A stretch of DNA of 64,000 bases from Liolophura sinensis (Eukaryota; Mollusca; Polyplacophora; Chitonida; Chitonidae): assembly GCF_032854445.1 (NCBI RefSeq), contig NC_088301.1:56618512-56682511 (forward strand). Reading direction: 5' to 3'. Of the stretch, positions 10,778-23,862 are shown one piece after another; positions within the stretch are counted from its first letter, which is position 1; the number at the start of each line of letters is the position of its first letter. The notes under the pieces are model-generated. The model was not told where the DNA came from. It saw only the letters and a program-made list of their open reading frames with translations, and searched no databases. The translations under genes were made by a program, and so were the position numbers.

Positions 10778-13749
10778 ATGTTTCTTCTAATATATCACTG
10801 TGCAGTTTGTGGTTCAAATTGCCATGTAATAAGGGGTCTTGACGTCCAACCAGTTTACATGTGTTGGGAAGTTTTTCCCTTGTTTATAAACTTTATTAAA
10901 ATTTAAGCGGGTGAAGTTTGAGGAAGAGGCACAACAGTCCTGTGGAGTTAGTTACTCCTGGCATCTGCTTTGTATTTGTTGAATACTTGCTAGTTATATG
11001 CTTTTATGAACTGGATTTGTACATTTGAATTACACATTATGATACATGTTTGTGGGCCCTATAGTGACAATAATCTGTGAATGACCATTTGTGTTGTTAT
11101 TTGTTGAAGACCGCTTGTCTTCCATCAATATGATGTGCATACCTGGAATTCACACGGAAAGTTTATCAGTATTGTTACAATCAACCTATATTCCAAATAT
11201 ATGTTTCAATAGATGGAATATGAACACTTGGTCTGTTAGGATGCCTAAAGACAAATCTTTCGTGTTAGATTCAATTCTGACACCACCGATTTGTGTTACC
11301 GGAATTCAGCAGACATAAAAGGCCCATCTGTGATATATGTCATATATGCGTGAGGACTAAGCCACCTGTGAAAATTCCGCTTAAATAAATACTTGTCACA
11401 CAATATGAAAATGACAGTTGATTGTCAAGAATCAAATTTCAACATGTCAGTTTTATTATTGAGAAATAGAACAGCTGTCATACCTAACTGTGATTGACGG
11501 TTCGTTCTAATCATGGTTTCCTCCATTATAATATGTAGTGCAGACCTTGTTTGCAGTCATCTAATGGGTTACTTTATCTACTGGAACAGGGGAGAAAACT
11601 CCTGGCTTATGCGACTTGTTCCACCTGTATCTTTTATTTACAGCTAAAGCTCGAATTAACTGTATCTCGTTCATCTAGTCAGTAACCAGTCATCAACCCG
11701 TGGTAATCACTTGCATATATTTTTCTAAATGTATTGACCAGAGATTATCAATTATGGTTCCGATATATAGCAAATGATTGGTATCCTGGAGGGCTGTACC
11801 AATATTTATTCCATATTTATAAGTCAATGTACTGCGTTTCCTGGTAGCTCTTCATAAATTGGCTGCCTCTGTTCACTGGTTTTGTGATGTACAACACATC
11901 CAGTAAATGTTAGCCTGTGTGTAAACCACAAATAAAAACCATGGAAAACAGAAAATTGATCAAAAGGGCAAGTTTCAAAAGGAACCTACTCTAGTTCACC
12001 TCAATATGAACCTGTACACCAAATATGATATTTTTATCTGGTGTGGTTTGGTTTGTGCGAATGCGTTATAAATTGAACATAAATATCTGTCCGAAAAAAG
12101 TGTATGTTTAGAGGCACCTCAAGTTTTGGTGCTGCAATGGATATTTTTCCTGTAGGTTATCATCCTGCCTTCAACAACCCCAGAAACATCTCAGAGACGA
12201 AAAATGTGCAGAGTCCCATACAACCAGTAACAAAATTTTAGGTCCGTTCTGCTGTGGCCAGAATCAGTCAAAAATATTAACACATTTAATGATGTACTGA
12301 GGGATTTTATTATACTTGGAGGCAACAACCATGCAAAAATGGGCAAAGAATTAACCAACTCCTGTACAAAATACTTTCCTGTCTATAGATATATACATTG
12401 TACATACATAAACACATTCACATTTTTATCACAGCAAGAGAAATTTGTTCCACGAAGGAATATGAACTGAAGAGCAAAAGTGGATACACAAATCGCTACA
12501 CAATGTGAGGTTAAGTAGTTTTAGTGAGAACTGTGTACCGGTAATAAACTACTTACTTTACCATATGGCTACTGTATACACAGGGTGTTTAGAGCCGATT
12601 TTGTTCCAGGTAGATCGCGTAAAGGTGTTGAAAGCAAGCCAGTTTCATTATGGGTTATGATGCACATTTTTTGCATGTCTTAAGATAGACCACAAGAAAT
12701 TCTTGCTTTAAAATTTGTATTATAAATACAATAATTCATCCCATAACATCTTTCCTCTGTTGACTATCCTGTCTAAAGGAGAATTTAACTAAATGGATTA
12801 ACTCCAAAATTAGTATATGTGGTGTCTTTGTTTTTTTCCTCTGCTGAATGAATTTTCTTCAGATGATAATGGTTCAAATATAACAAACAAGACACTTATT
12901 GCAATAATTATGCAGGGTGATAAAGTCAGGAGATAATACCTGCAGGTCTAGTAAGCAAAAACAAAAATAGTTAAAACCTGAACACATCTGTTCTTACGAA
13001 CACCTTGAATCTTAACATTTTTGGAATAAAATGTAAAAAGTCACACATTCGAAACAAAAGCAGGCATGTGATCAGGAAGACCAAAAACAACTTTTTTTCT
13101 AATTTTAAATAGGATCCTTATATTAAAACTGGGACACTGGCAACAAGTTTTGCAATGTAGTATCTAATTTTAGTGGCAATCACATACAAAAAGAGCGATT
13201 TATTCAGGGACACATTACATAGGCTACATGTATATGTAATTATGAGCTTTGATCACACTTTGAGTACAAAACGTTATCACAGCAAAGTGGTCATGTAAAT
13301 TTGGATAAGCAGCTGTTTGCAGCACGTCTCTTGCAGCAGTGAATGACAATGATGGCCAGTGACTAATGACAAAGAGAAAGACAAAAAGCAACTGATAAAG
13401 TTCTATAAAACTTACATGTAAATCTAAGGAAAATTCTCAAACTAGTAGTCTCTTGAGCACAGTTATTATTTTGGACTGGTTTACACATTCAGTGTATTTG
13501 AGCTTCCTTGGAGTGGCTAAACTAATACGAGTACATTATTGTTGGAAGAGGGGGCACGGGAGGCTTGGCCAAGACCATTGTCCCAAAACAGCCTAAATGT
13601 CTCTTACATATATATCGATTTAGCAATGAGCTCAATTTCATGGCAGTTCCAAATTATAATTTGTCATGACTTATTTTTTAAGTTCTGATAACAAATGGCA
13701 TTCTTATACTTACAAAAAACCTCAGTAACAAAAATACCCTAATTGTTCT

Positions 13750-14085
13750 AATTTTTGGGACAGATATTAGTAGTGTTCAAAGTAGAATATTACATTTCTT
13801 TACCAGCCTTTTGGAAAAGTAAAGATATGATTATGTTGTCCATTAACCGGTCTAACCATGTGAGAAAGAAGAAACTCAACATTCCTGCTACAGCTACATA
13901 CATATTGGCTAAAATGAGCAGAGCAGGTGTCCCAAAAATTACAAGAAATAGGGTAGATAGAAGCCACATATTCATTGTAAACAGTGCTAATATAAACTAA
14001 ATAAGCACATATTACATGTCAACACAGAACTGTGGAAACCCCTTCTGCCCATTTTCACCTGTGCCAATAGGGTAGTACATGTACA
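13750..14085 (+). repeat. Dispersed repeat C, copy 1
   Basis: Shares long diverged identity with 33090-33300 (TTTTGGGACAGATATT, CTAACCATGTGAGAAA, AGGTGTCCCAAAAATTA, AGAAATAGGGTA) and, in its 3' half, with 20246-20367 (TAGATAGAAGCCACAT, CAACACAGAACTGTGGAAAC). No coding capacity recognised. Confidence 0.7.
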
Positions 14086-14466
14086 ATGAGCTATGAAAAA
14101 AAAAAGATCTTGGATTTACATAGCTTCTGAATTTTGTATCTGGTGTAGCAACTGTCATCACAATGAACATGAAAATGTTTGGATTTAACAGAAGTTATAC
14201 ACACCTCTCTCATAACAACACACTATGCAATGCAGTGAGGGTACAAATTACCCTATTCAATGTTTTAAAATATTTTAGAAAAGAACACCTTGAAGATGCT
14301 ATATCTTAATAGCAGTTATGGGCTTGAATTTAAATCTGCGTTGTTATACTGATGGTGTTTCTAATTTACAACCAGCACTGCTTCATGTCTATTCCTGTGT
14401 TGTATACACATGCACATATGCAACAGTCTCAGTGGCCTGACACCCTCATACATACCCTCATTCCTT

Positions 14467-14690
14467 AAACTTTTCATGTAAGAAAATGCAACTTTCAGAG
14501 CAATTTATGCACATGTTTTAATTTGCTTTTTGGAGACAAAATATTGGGTTGGATTGGCCAATTTAAAGACTTAAAGCAAAATACAATTGTATCAGTCTAC
14601 ACAGAATAATGCCTTCAAAATATGCTTGAATAAACACCTTGCAAAACATGCAAAAAGGTTGAAGAATTGCAGTATCACTGCACTAGACCT
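14467..14690 (+). repeat. Dispersed repeat D, copy 1
   Basis: Matches 25455-25665: GCAATTT(A/G)TGCACAT, GTTGGATTGRCCAATTT, TATCAGTCTA(C/A)ACAGAATAA, AATAAACRCCTTGC, AAAAGGTTGAAGAATT. A fragment of the same motif (ATTGACCAATTTGAGC) is near 29340. Confidence 0.7.
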
Positions 14691-17600
14691 GTTTTGTCAT
14701 GGGGAAGAGGTGTATGTTTTCACACAATATTTCAGTGGAGGGATATTTGGTTAGACAACACTTGTAAACAGCACAAATATCCACTTATGCTCAGAATTAA
14801 AGCTGAAGTGTCATGTCTAACATGGACATGACATTTTAATTTAGAGTAAAGGTACTGAAATTTCAGCCCAAAAGTGCATTTTTAATAGAAACTAAATGTC
14901 ATAAAACATTACACTCGGTTCTGAAACATACCATATGATATCATCCTGCCTTCCAAACAAACCTCAAATCATCTTTCTCAGATCAATAGAAATTTATGAA
15001 TCAGGCCAAATGTGTAACTTAGTCATGGGTGAGATATTAGATAACTTTACTCATCAATGAAAGTTGTGTGGCTTCTACAATACAAGTGTTCATTACGAAT
15101 CCAGGGCTCCAGTAGCTCTGTTTTTCTTTGGAATGTTTGCAAGGTTCACAACATGTGAGCTGAACCATCAGACCCACATTATGCTACAAAAACGCTTTGT
15201 TCAAAATGTATCATATTTATTAAACCTGGAATAAACGTTCAATTTACTTTTGTTTTACTAACCACAGATGTTCACTACATATGTACTATGATGCTAACAT
15301 TGGAAATGCGAATCACTGTGAAATAGAGCATGCGATAAACAAACTGATAAAAACTGAGCACATAATTCATATTTTATAGCTTCATGCATGAATACATACA
15401 CAAAGTAATAGCTAATCATACTTGATTCACATCTTGTAGTTCATTTACCACAGACCAGTACATAAGAGTTATGGTTGTATATCTACCATAACAGCGATTC
15501 CAGGTAAAATATTGTGATTACTTGTACGTGTACTGGTAAGAGCGTCTTAACACCTTGAGAGATGAAGATGTGGAGTAAAAATGTTGATAGATTTAATTTA
15601 AAATAAAGGCAACAGATTAAACCAATCAGGTTTGCCCAGTGGAATGCACCAATTGTTTAGACCAGTTAAGAACCAGCTGGTTATCTCTACATTCAGAACT
15701 TTAGTTTTGCACTAAAGCTGGGTTTGGTACTGGTGCTTTTAGTAGAACAACAGTGAATATCTTAGAGCAATTTCGGTACATCTATGCACACAGCAAAGTT
15801 AAAGCTCCCTGTACAAAAATGGTACACATGTTACAACTCATTCCAAACAACCCCATTGTAAATGGATTCAGGTGTTCACACTTGGATAGATGAACTGGTT
15901 ACATAGTTACATAGTAGTTAATAATAGTAATATTAAAGGAGAAGAAAATTTAAATATCAAACACTGAAAAGAGAATGCATTTCCTCGCAGGTGCATGCCA
16001 TAAAAATAATTCTAATCTGTACCTCAAGTTGATAAATTATAAATAAAGTTAGCGCCAAAATCCGCTGTGGGTGTCTCCATTTTGCCTAAGAACTAGTCCT
16101 AAAGTCTTCTGTGTTAGGAGGAGAATTGCCTCCAGAAACCGCTGAAGTGCAGTTGGTACATAACTATTCTTCCCAGAAGACAGCAAACAGTACAGTTCAT
16201 TTTCCGCTACACGATTGGAAAACTGGAATGTTGGACATAGGTTCTGAGTTTACACGAACAAGCTGGCAGTTTTAACGACTTCCATTGGCTGAGAGGCAAC
16301 ACACACCCAGCATAAATTAAAGGGGGTTTAAGAATGAGGACACGATGAACTCGTTTTCAGTTTTCAGACTTTACGTGTATGGCGATGAAAAATTGCAAAA
16401 TTATGCAGCAGGCACCGCCAGATAGAAAAAAATTTGCTCTTTTCAGCCTATAGTGTCATTGTTTTAATTTTTCTTCTCCTTTAAAGATGAACTCCCCTGA
16501 TTCACAGCTGGTATGTAATATAAAACACATTCAAGATAATGTCTTGTTTTGACATACATACGTGTACATGGTGCAAACTTCTATTTAACTAGAATTTAAT
16601 TATTGTCCACAATTGGCACATCTGAAAATATTGCACACCATTGGACTCCTGTATCTGTTCAGTGGGTTTCAACACATCCAGTCCACAAGACTACGTCTTT
16701 GTATCTAACTGGCCTTCAAATAAGTCCAACAACCGTTTAATCTCCTTGCTGAAAACAACTGTTAAGAAACAATCAACTCAAAGTGTGAAATCACTGGCAG
16801 AAACAAACAGTTTCTTACTCCTCCACTTTACATATATACTTCTGACCAAGACAAAAGAATTTATTACTTATTTTTGAATATTATTAATATGCACCACAGC
16901 AACAGATTTCCAACCAAACTATGAAGGCATTAATTACAAGAAACAAAGGCAAAAGCATCCGACATAAAGAATCTATTAGAAGCTGCCTTCAGTCAATGGG
17001 CCTTTACATTGGTCATGTACTGAGTTATACTATGCTAAACTTCTCTGTGTGAATTTTTTTTATAAACGTTTGTTTACATCCCACTTCTTGAGACACCCAA
17101 TTAGATGCTTCACCAGTGAATCCGATATCACAGTATATTAGTGTTATCTCTATTACACATAACAACTGTTCCCATGTTAATTTTGACCTCCCTCCAAAAT
17201 GAAGAATACAGCTTCAAAGTATAGAAATTCTGCCATGAGCCAATTTGCCTGTATTCAACCTATTTTTGTCTGGTGACATGGAGTGAAAACCCTTTGTGAT
17301 GTTAGTAAACTAGCAGCTGACATGCGGTCTCAACATACAGAGATGTCATTGTGTGGCATTAAATGTATTCTAGGTCACTGCATGATCAGGCTCACAGGTA
17401 AACTTAGTTTAAACACTTATTTTTTGAATTCCAATGATCGGATATATCACCAATCTTTATGGTTGTCCTCTTTCACTTTTACAAAAATTTGGTAACAAGG
17501 TTTCTCCTTAACTCATTTATTAATGTATTTAATTGAATGGTGCATAAAACCATAGTTCTCACTTAGTCAATGGCACTCCTGTTGATGTGCGGATCAACTT

Positions 17601-18270
17601 TAAACCTTCTCACATTTGATGTACAGACAGCAATTATTTGCCAACCAGACACACACTAGCATCGAGGGCCACTTTTTTCACTCAGGTCCAACAGTCTGAG
17701 AGTGGAAATCTACAAATTCTCTGTCCAAACCCTGAAATCATACTTTACATGTATGTGTACTAGTGATTGAAAGTGTGTGTTCTTAAAGTAGCCAATTTCT
17801 TTTGGTCAAACAAGAATATACTGAAGTCAGATTTAGATGCCTTTCCCTATGCTGAGATGTCTCTTATATTTAACACATCTGAAGTGACCCTTATTTAATA
17901 CTTAATGCCTATCCGCTGTCATATCAAGCTCAGGCTTCCTTCCCTATGGAAAATAAAGTGGGTTCTATAATGGGTTCATTTAATTTCATATGACGCATGT
18001 ATGCATTTTGCAATGATTCAGTCTGATAGCTTTGAGCTCTGATTTTTAGCCAGACTGAAAACAGATGATACTTTTGATCTATTGTTTATCTGTGTAGGCA
18101 ACAACTATTAAATCTGACTTGAGCAACACTGAGTTTTGACATGTCCTGATGTTTGGATAAGTAACTAAAAGTTACCGTAGTAAAGCTGCTTTTCATATTT
18201 CCAATTTTGTTCTTCAAGACCTAACATTCTGCAGTGTCATGACATCAACAACATGGTGTTGGTTACCACT

Positions 18271-21200
18271 TCAATGCAACAAGTTCAGATCATAGACGTT
18301 CTTATTATTTGCACGCATTACACTGTTGCAGGAAAAAGGATACATTTGATCTGCTAGCTGGTACACAGGTTTGACAGTAGTACTCAACTCCTCACACTTT
18401 GCCATTAGGGCATACATTGCCTGAAAGCAAATTAATCACACAGTTAGTACAGAAAAATATAAGAAATAACAAGACACATGAAACAGTTAAAACATGAAAG
18501 ATAAATGTCAGTATAATGAAACATACATACTGTAAGCACTTTTTTCAGCAGAATTTTTCCATACAATTATTATCAAAATGATGATAAAATGATTCATTTG
18601 AATCACTAAATATGCAGGTTTCCAAAAAACTGTGCAAATTATTTCTCTATAGCCCATAGTTCTCTCAGAATGTTTCAAAATATAGGTTGCACAGGCAGTT
18701 GAAAGGTTGAAGAATTAGGGCAGATTAAGAACAACTTTCTCAAAACCACTATAACCACTGCAGTTAACAGGTTTTCACAACATACTTACCTTTATACTAG
18801 CATCTACAGCTTCACAGGTGCTTTCCACAGAGTGCTTATAGGCATCCAGTGTACCAACTGTTATTGCTGACATCTAGAACACAACGCCTTATGGAGTTAG
18901 AGATCAACTTGTAAACAGCTGGTAAGGAGAGCATCAGTTACCCAAATCCTTCACATGTTTTATATCAGCATAAAGGCCAAAACAACCATTATTCCACATA
19001 TGACTCAGACCAGGGCATATATACATGTAGACGACATGTACATGAGTGTAATGTAGAAGTAAACAGTAAATAGAGATCTATGAACAAAAGCTCAAATTTA
19101 TATCGCTAACTGAAACAGAATTCCTGGAAGCGCTACCAAAATTTAAAAGCTTAAAGAGTCTGCTGCAGATTGTATATATTTGTGTTTTTTTATAAGTGGT
19201 TACGTTACTTTCATTTAGATTCCATTTTACCACAGACTGCATGAAACCAAAAAAATGCATATTATCAAAATGAGAGGTCTATTACGGATGCTGTTCTTTT
19301 GTGTGGTGACAGTTGTATCAGCTTAGCCATGAATATATTGGCATATTTGTATGTGTATATGTAAATGATGCAAAATGATTTTCTCTGTTATTGTACATAT
19401 TGTTTCACCTCATTTATACTTGTATATTTAACCTTTGATCCATGTTGCTCTGCTTCCATGTTCCTTCCTCTATTTCAAGCTTAAATTTTAAATTTTAATT
19501 CCTGATACATAATATTCTTATCATTATTACAGTAATTAATATTTGTTTTAATATAGTGGCATTGATTTACTATAGCATCGCTATTATTGTCTTTACATGT
19601 ATATTTCTTCTTCTTGTTTTCTAACTGTTGACAAGGGCCAAATTAAAGCAAAAAATAAATAAATAAATAAAAACGAGGCCTAACATGCCTGTACCGATTT
19701 ACAAACAGATTATTACACTTTCAAAAGTACACAACCTTCATTAAAATACAAATCATTGCATGACATGGTAATTCTAGTCATGTCAGTCAAGACACCAAGT
19801 GTTTTACATGTAAATGTGATCAATATTACAGTCTTCATCAACTCAAGCTTTATTCCTGTGTTCATCATACCTTGAAAAGGTTTGCCTTCAGGTTACCCAT
19901 CATCAAGTCAACCCTGTCAGCCACAACCCTGGCTTGGGACTCCAAGTCTTGCATGGCTTGAGGGTCAATAGGGGGTATGGCGTCAGGTGACTGCTGCACT
20001 AGACTGCTAGGGGAGCGGGACATGCCAGATACAGACGTAGCTAATGATGAGGTATAGCTGGAGATGCTATTCACGCTGGAGATGCTGCGCATACTGGATG
20101 TGCGACTGCCCATGCTAGAGGAGTCTGTTGACAGAAAATGTAACAAGTAAGCTGCCATGTAACATACAGATGGGATGAGGGGATTCACCTGACATTATAA
20201 TACACAGCGCTGCAACCCAGCACAGATTCGAGGTAAACTTCCTCAGTTAGATAGAAGCCACATTTCAGACAGTGCTCATATAAACTAAATAAATAAATAT
20301 ATTACTTCTCAGTTGACACAGAACTGTGAAAACCTCATGTAGCTCATTTTCACCTGCGACAATTTTTGAAACAGGCACCAGAGTTTGCAGTAAATCAACA
20401 TACTGTATTTGAATGCAGCTGTTGTCTTGCTCATAGATGTACAAGTACTGCAGTGCATGAAAGCTGCAAAGTTCACCAATGTGTACAGCAAGTGAACTAA
20501 AGATTTCAATGCAGAAACCTGCTTACTGGCCCTTGGATACCAGATGCATGTGATGCACATGCAATTACTAATATGTAAGTAGTGAAACTGTTCAGGCCAT
20601 CATATATTAAAAATATGTTTGCTTGGTGTAACCATATTGTGTTTTTGTGAGATATACTATAAATTTTTATGGAGCTTTTGATAGACATTTTTCTTCTTAT
20701 TTTCTCTCAATGTTAGTTTCTTTAATATACCCATCCTTTTAGCGTGAACCAAACATAAACTTCCCTATCAATCCAACCTATTTTAGCTGAAAGGATCTTG
20801 TTACACGCAACAAAGCATTTTTAAGGATGGCCTAATCACATGATAATTCATATTTGTTACATGTATAACAATGCATGTAACAAGTCAGAGACGTACACAG
20901 CTTGTAATTAGACCCCACTATCACCGATTGTGTGATGCCTTGCCAGCCTGTGTCCTCCCATGAAAACATTGTTTTTCCACTTCAGTTAAAATGTACATGA
21001 AATCGCCAATGGGAGGAATGATCAAACGGCAAAACAGTTTACTCTATACTTCTCTGTAAACTCACCACAAAATCTATGAAGTGGCAGTTTAGCCAGGGCT
21101 GTGCCATGATTATTGAATATTGAACTAGGTGCTTTAAACAGAAAGAAGGATCATATGGCCCATGCTTTGAACACAAAGCATGTAAGCTGAAATTTCCATC

Positions 21201-22963
21201 ATTTGCAAAAAAAAAGTAGCTTGTCTTATTAAAGTAGCATGAAAACAATATATTTTTAATTGAACTATTTTTAGTAACATTATGATAAAAAATAATTTGG
21301 ATATTTATGTTAATGCAATATATACTATATTTTTATATTTAAAAACTTATTTTATTCAATGGGAGGAAAACATTATACGCCTATGTTTGTATTAATTTAA
21401 GAGCCGAGTGGCAAACTAAATTATAAAATAAGTTTGACCATTTATGGTATAAGTAACAAAAAAAAAAACACTTGGCAAGCAATAAATATACATCAATTCT
21501 GTGTGGTATCATATTACAAAACATGACATCTGTAAATGATCTTTCTGACACTGATTGTCACAAATCTCCAGTGGTATCACAAATACCAACACATCCCACT
21601 CATCCAGCACTTGACAAACATCACACCAGAAGTTGAAATATAACCATAACTTAAACACGAGATTCAGGTGCCTGCAGTTGTCAAGTTGGTTAGCATGTCC
21701 AGCTCAGGTAACCAGGTGCTGGCTGCTGTGAGTTCAAGTCCAACTCATGCTGGCTTCCTCTCCTAAATGTAGTGGGAAGGTCTTCTAGCAACCTGCGGAT
21801 ATTTGTGGGTTTAAAACCAGGCTCTAAGTTTTCTCCCACCATAATGCTTGCCACTGTCATGTAGGGGAAATATTCTTGATCACAGCGTAAAACACAAATT
21901 AAATAAATAAACAAATAAATCGGCTATTCATCACAGCACACCCAAATGAAGAATCTTTATTCACTTAGCCAGCATGGACTCACATCTGTATGTATTGAAA
22001 CCATGTAATTCAGAATATAATAAATTAATACTTGCCTCTGCTTCCCCTAATTTTTTCCTGCAAGTTATCTGCCACAAACTCAATCATGTCACCTTTTCTC
22101 ATTATCATTCCTTGCAAAGATGAGCCAAGGGAACTGATGTCACTGTCCACACTTATTTGGTCATCACTACTTGTGTCATCAGGAATTCCTGCCTTGAGCC
22201 CTTTGTGCCGATGCCGCTCATAGTACTGTAGAGGTTTCGGCAGCGATAAGCTATGTGGCCGATTTTGGGACCCACTCTCTAAACTGCTACTCTCCTGATT
22301 ACCATCATAGGCAGTTTCCTCAATATCTGTTACATCACTTGAACTATTCGTTTCTCTCACAACCTTTTCAGTGCTTTCACTTGCAGACTCACTTGGAAGC
22401 GCAGCCTTCTCTGTATCTGAGTTTGTGCTCTCACTTGTCCTTGACGTGTTGCGAGACCTGTTCTGTCCACTGTCACTGCTGTTTGTGATGGGCATTGTGT
22501 CTTGCACAATCTGGTCAGCAAACACATTATCACTACTTCCAGTTTTGCTTGATGCCTCAATTTCACCACTGTTTTTACTTGGATTTAAACTTTCCTTTGT
22601 GTTGTTGTCTGTGTGCTCACTTTCTGTCACTCTTGGAGACACCTTCCCACTGGTTTTCTTTGTGGGTTCTATCACCATCACAGTGCGTGTGTTGTTACAC
22701 CCCATACTCGCCTGACTTTTGTCCTTGTCTATTTCTTTGAGACGCGACTTGGTGGTGGATGGGGCGATGTCTGGCCTGCTTTTAACTGGTGGTACTGAGG
22801 CCGAACAACTCTGCTCCCCATTCACATGTAAAATAGCTGAAGTATGCTCATCTGTATTCTTTGATTTATCTGTAATACTCCCACTGCTTACACCTGTATG
22901 AGGCTGCTTGTCGCTGTTCCCATTGACCAAGCTATTTTCCAAACTGTCAGTTACTTCTGTCAT
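18271..22963 (-). CDS. BORCS6: BLOC-1-related complex subunit 6 (lyspersin)
   Basis: BORCS6 is a subunit of BORC, which recruits ARL8 to lysosomes and drives their kinesin-dependent movement. Exons on the minus strand: 22969-22036 (ATG at 22963-22961), 20124-19871, 18873-18790, 18420-18271. The N-terminal half is long, Ser/Thr/Asn-rich and probably disordered, ending with KGDMIEFVADNLQEKIRGSR. The conserved C-terminal domain reads IDPQAMQDLESQARVVADRV, MSAITVGTLDAYKHSVES, CEAVDASIK, then AMYALMAKCEELSTTVKPVY and QLADQ, a clear match to the BORCS6 family. Read through, the protein is about 471 aa, longer than the human protein because of the N-terminal region. Intron 1 uses a GC donor (AGAG/GCAAGT at 22036/22035), required by phase. 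The last 23 residues after QLADQ do not resemble the family, so the true end may lie in a further exon after a weak donor near 18345. Confidence 0.88.
20246..20367 (+). repeat. Dispersed repeat C, copy 2 (3' part)
   Basis: TTAGATAGAAGCCACAT, AGTGCTCATATAAACTAAAT, GACACAGAACTGTGAAAACC and TTTTCACCTG match the 3' half of the 13750-14085 repeat. Lies in BORCS6 intron 1. Confidence 0.65.
21671..21925 (+). mobile_element. SINE family A, near full-length copy
   Basis: Tail GCGTAAAACACAAATTAAAT with AAATAAATAAACAAATAAAT, body CTCCCACCATAATGCTTGCC and B box GTGAGTTCAAGTCCAACTCA. Located in BORCS6 intron 1, in antisense orientation to that gene. Confidence 0.75.
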
Positions 22964-23188
22964 AATGCTCTGGAAGAAAGAATAAGATAACCATAAATCA
23001 CTCAGATGGTTTGTTATTATGTTTTCAACACACTCAATATACATATGAAACTACAAACATCTTGAGGCCACCATCAAAATTTTGGACAACTTACAATGAA
23101 AATGAAATCCTCTCACTATGAATGAATCTGCCTCAACAAGTGTTTAGTTGTGGAATGTAACTCTGAAATCGATCACCACGAAGTGTTC

Positions 23189-23862
23189 AGAGAGTTACGG
23201 GGAATAACTGCTTCTAATGTGTCGGATCAACAGTAAGCCACATTTACCCCATCTTCATGCGAGCATTACATCTTCCTTAGCGTAAATGGATGTCAACTGA
23301 GCGATCCCCATAATGAACTAACCATTTCTGAGAATCGCCGATTCAAAAACGATCCATGACAACCGCACAAATTCACAAAATAAATACATGCACTGTGGCT
23401 GAAAGACGTCTGTACCCATTTTGATCACTTTCGAGAACGAACGAGACTGAAGCACCATCTGACGACAGGGGGATTGAACCAGCCAAACGGACGACTAGAC
23501 TTGCCTAGTGTTGCTATAATGATTGCCATAGGTATTATCTCCCTTGAACAACCTTTTTTTTTTTTTCTGGGCTCACATTGATCACGTGACTTGTATGTAT
23601 GACTATCAGAATGACATTGAGGCCACAGTGGGCGTAGTGTCTGAAAATGTATTAATTTTGTGAATTTGTGCAGTTGTCATGGATCATTTTTGCTTCGGCG
23701 AGACTCAGAACAGGTTAACTGATTACGGGAACCACTCAGTTGACATCTATTTACACTAGGGAAGATTTAGTGTTTGAGTGAAGATGCTGTGAATGTGGCT
23801 TACTGTCGATGTGACACATTAGAAGCAGTTTATTCCCTGTAACTCTCCCAAAACTTTATGTT
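23189..23862. mobile_element. Fold-back element, copy 2, with intact ends
   Basis: The left end GAGAGTTACGGGGAATAACT near 23191 and following GCTTCTAATGTGTC pair with the right end ACATTAGAAGCAGTTTATTC...GTAACTCTC near 23815-23860. Inner arms (AACGATCCATGACAACCGCA near 23350; GTTGTCATGGATCATTTTTG near 23672) also pair. Outer arms, inner arms and centre all match copy 1 at 4375-4890, so this copy defines the element as about 670 bp. No coding capacity. Confidence 0.75.

Larger units (their letters stand above)
10777..18270. other. Convergent intergenic/3' UTR region without recognised genes
   Basis: This 7.5-kb interval lies between the 3' ends of IMP4 (plus) and BORCS6 (minus). It is AT-rich with only short open frames that lack conserved peptides. 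It contains two dispersed repeats (13750-14085 and 14467-14690). Long 3' UTRs of either neighbour probably occupy part of it. A short missing last exon of BORCS6 could lie here, but I did not find a convincing one. Confidence 0.6.

Noticed and set aside
22255-22798. Several plus-strand open frames of 60-114 codons
   Set aside because: Antisense to the low-complexity N-terminal exon of BORCS6 with no conserved content.
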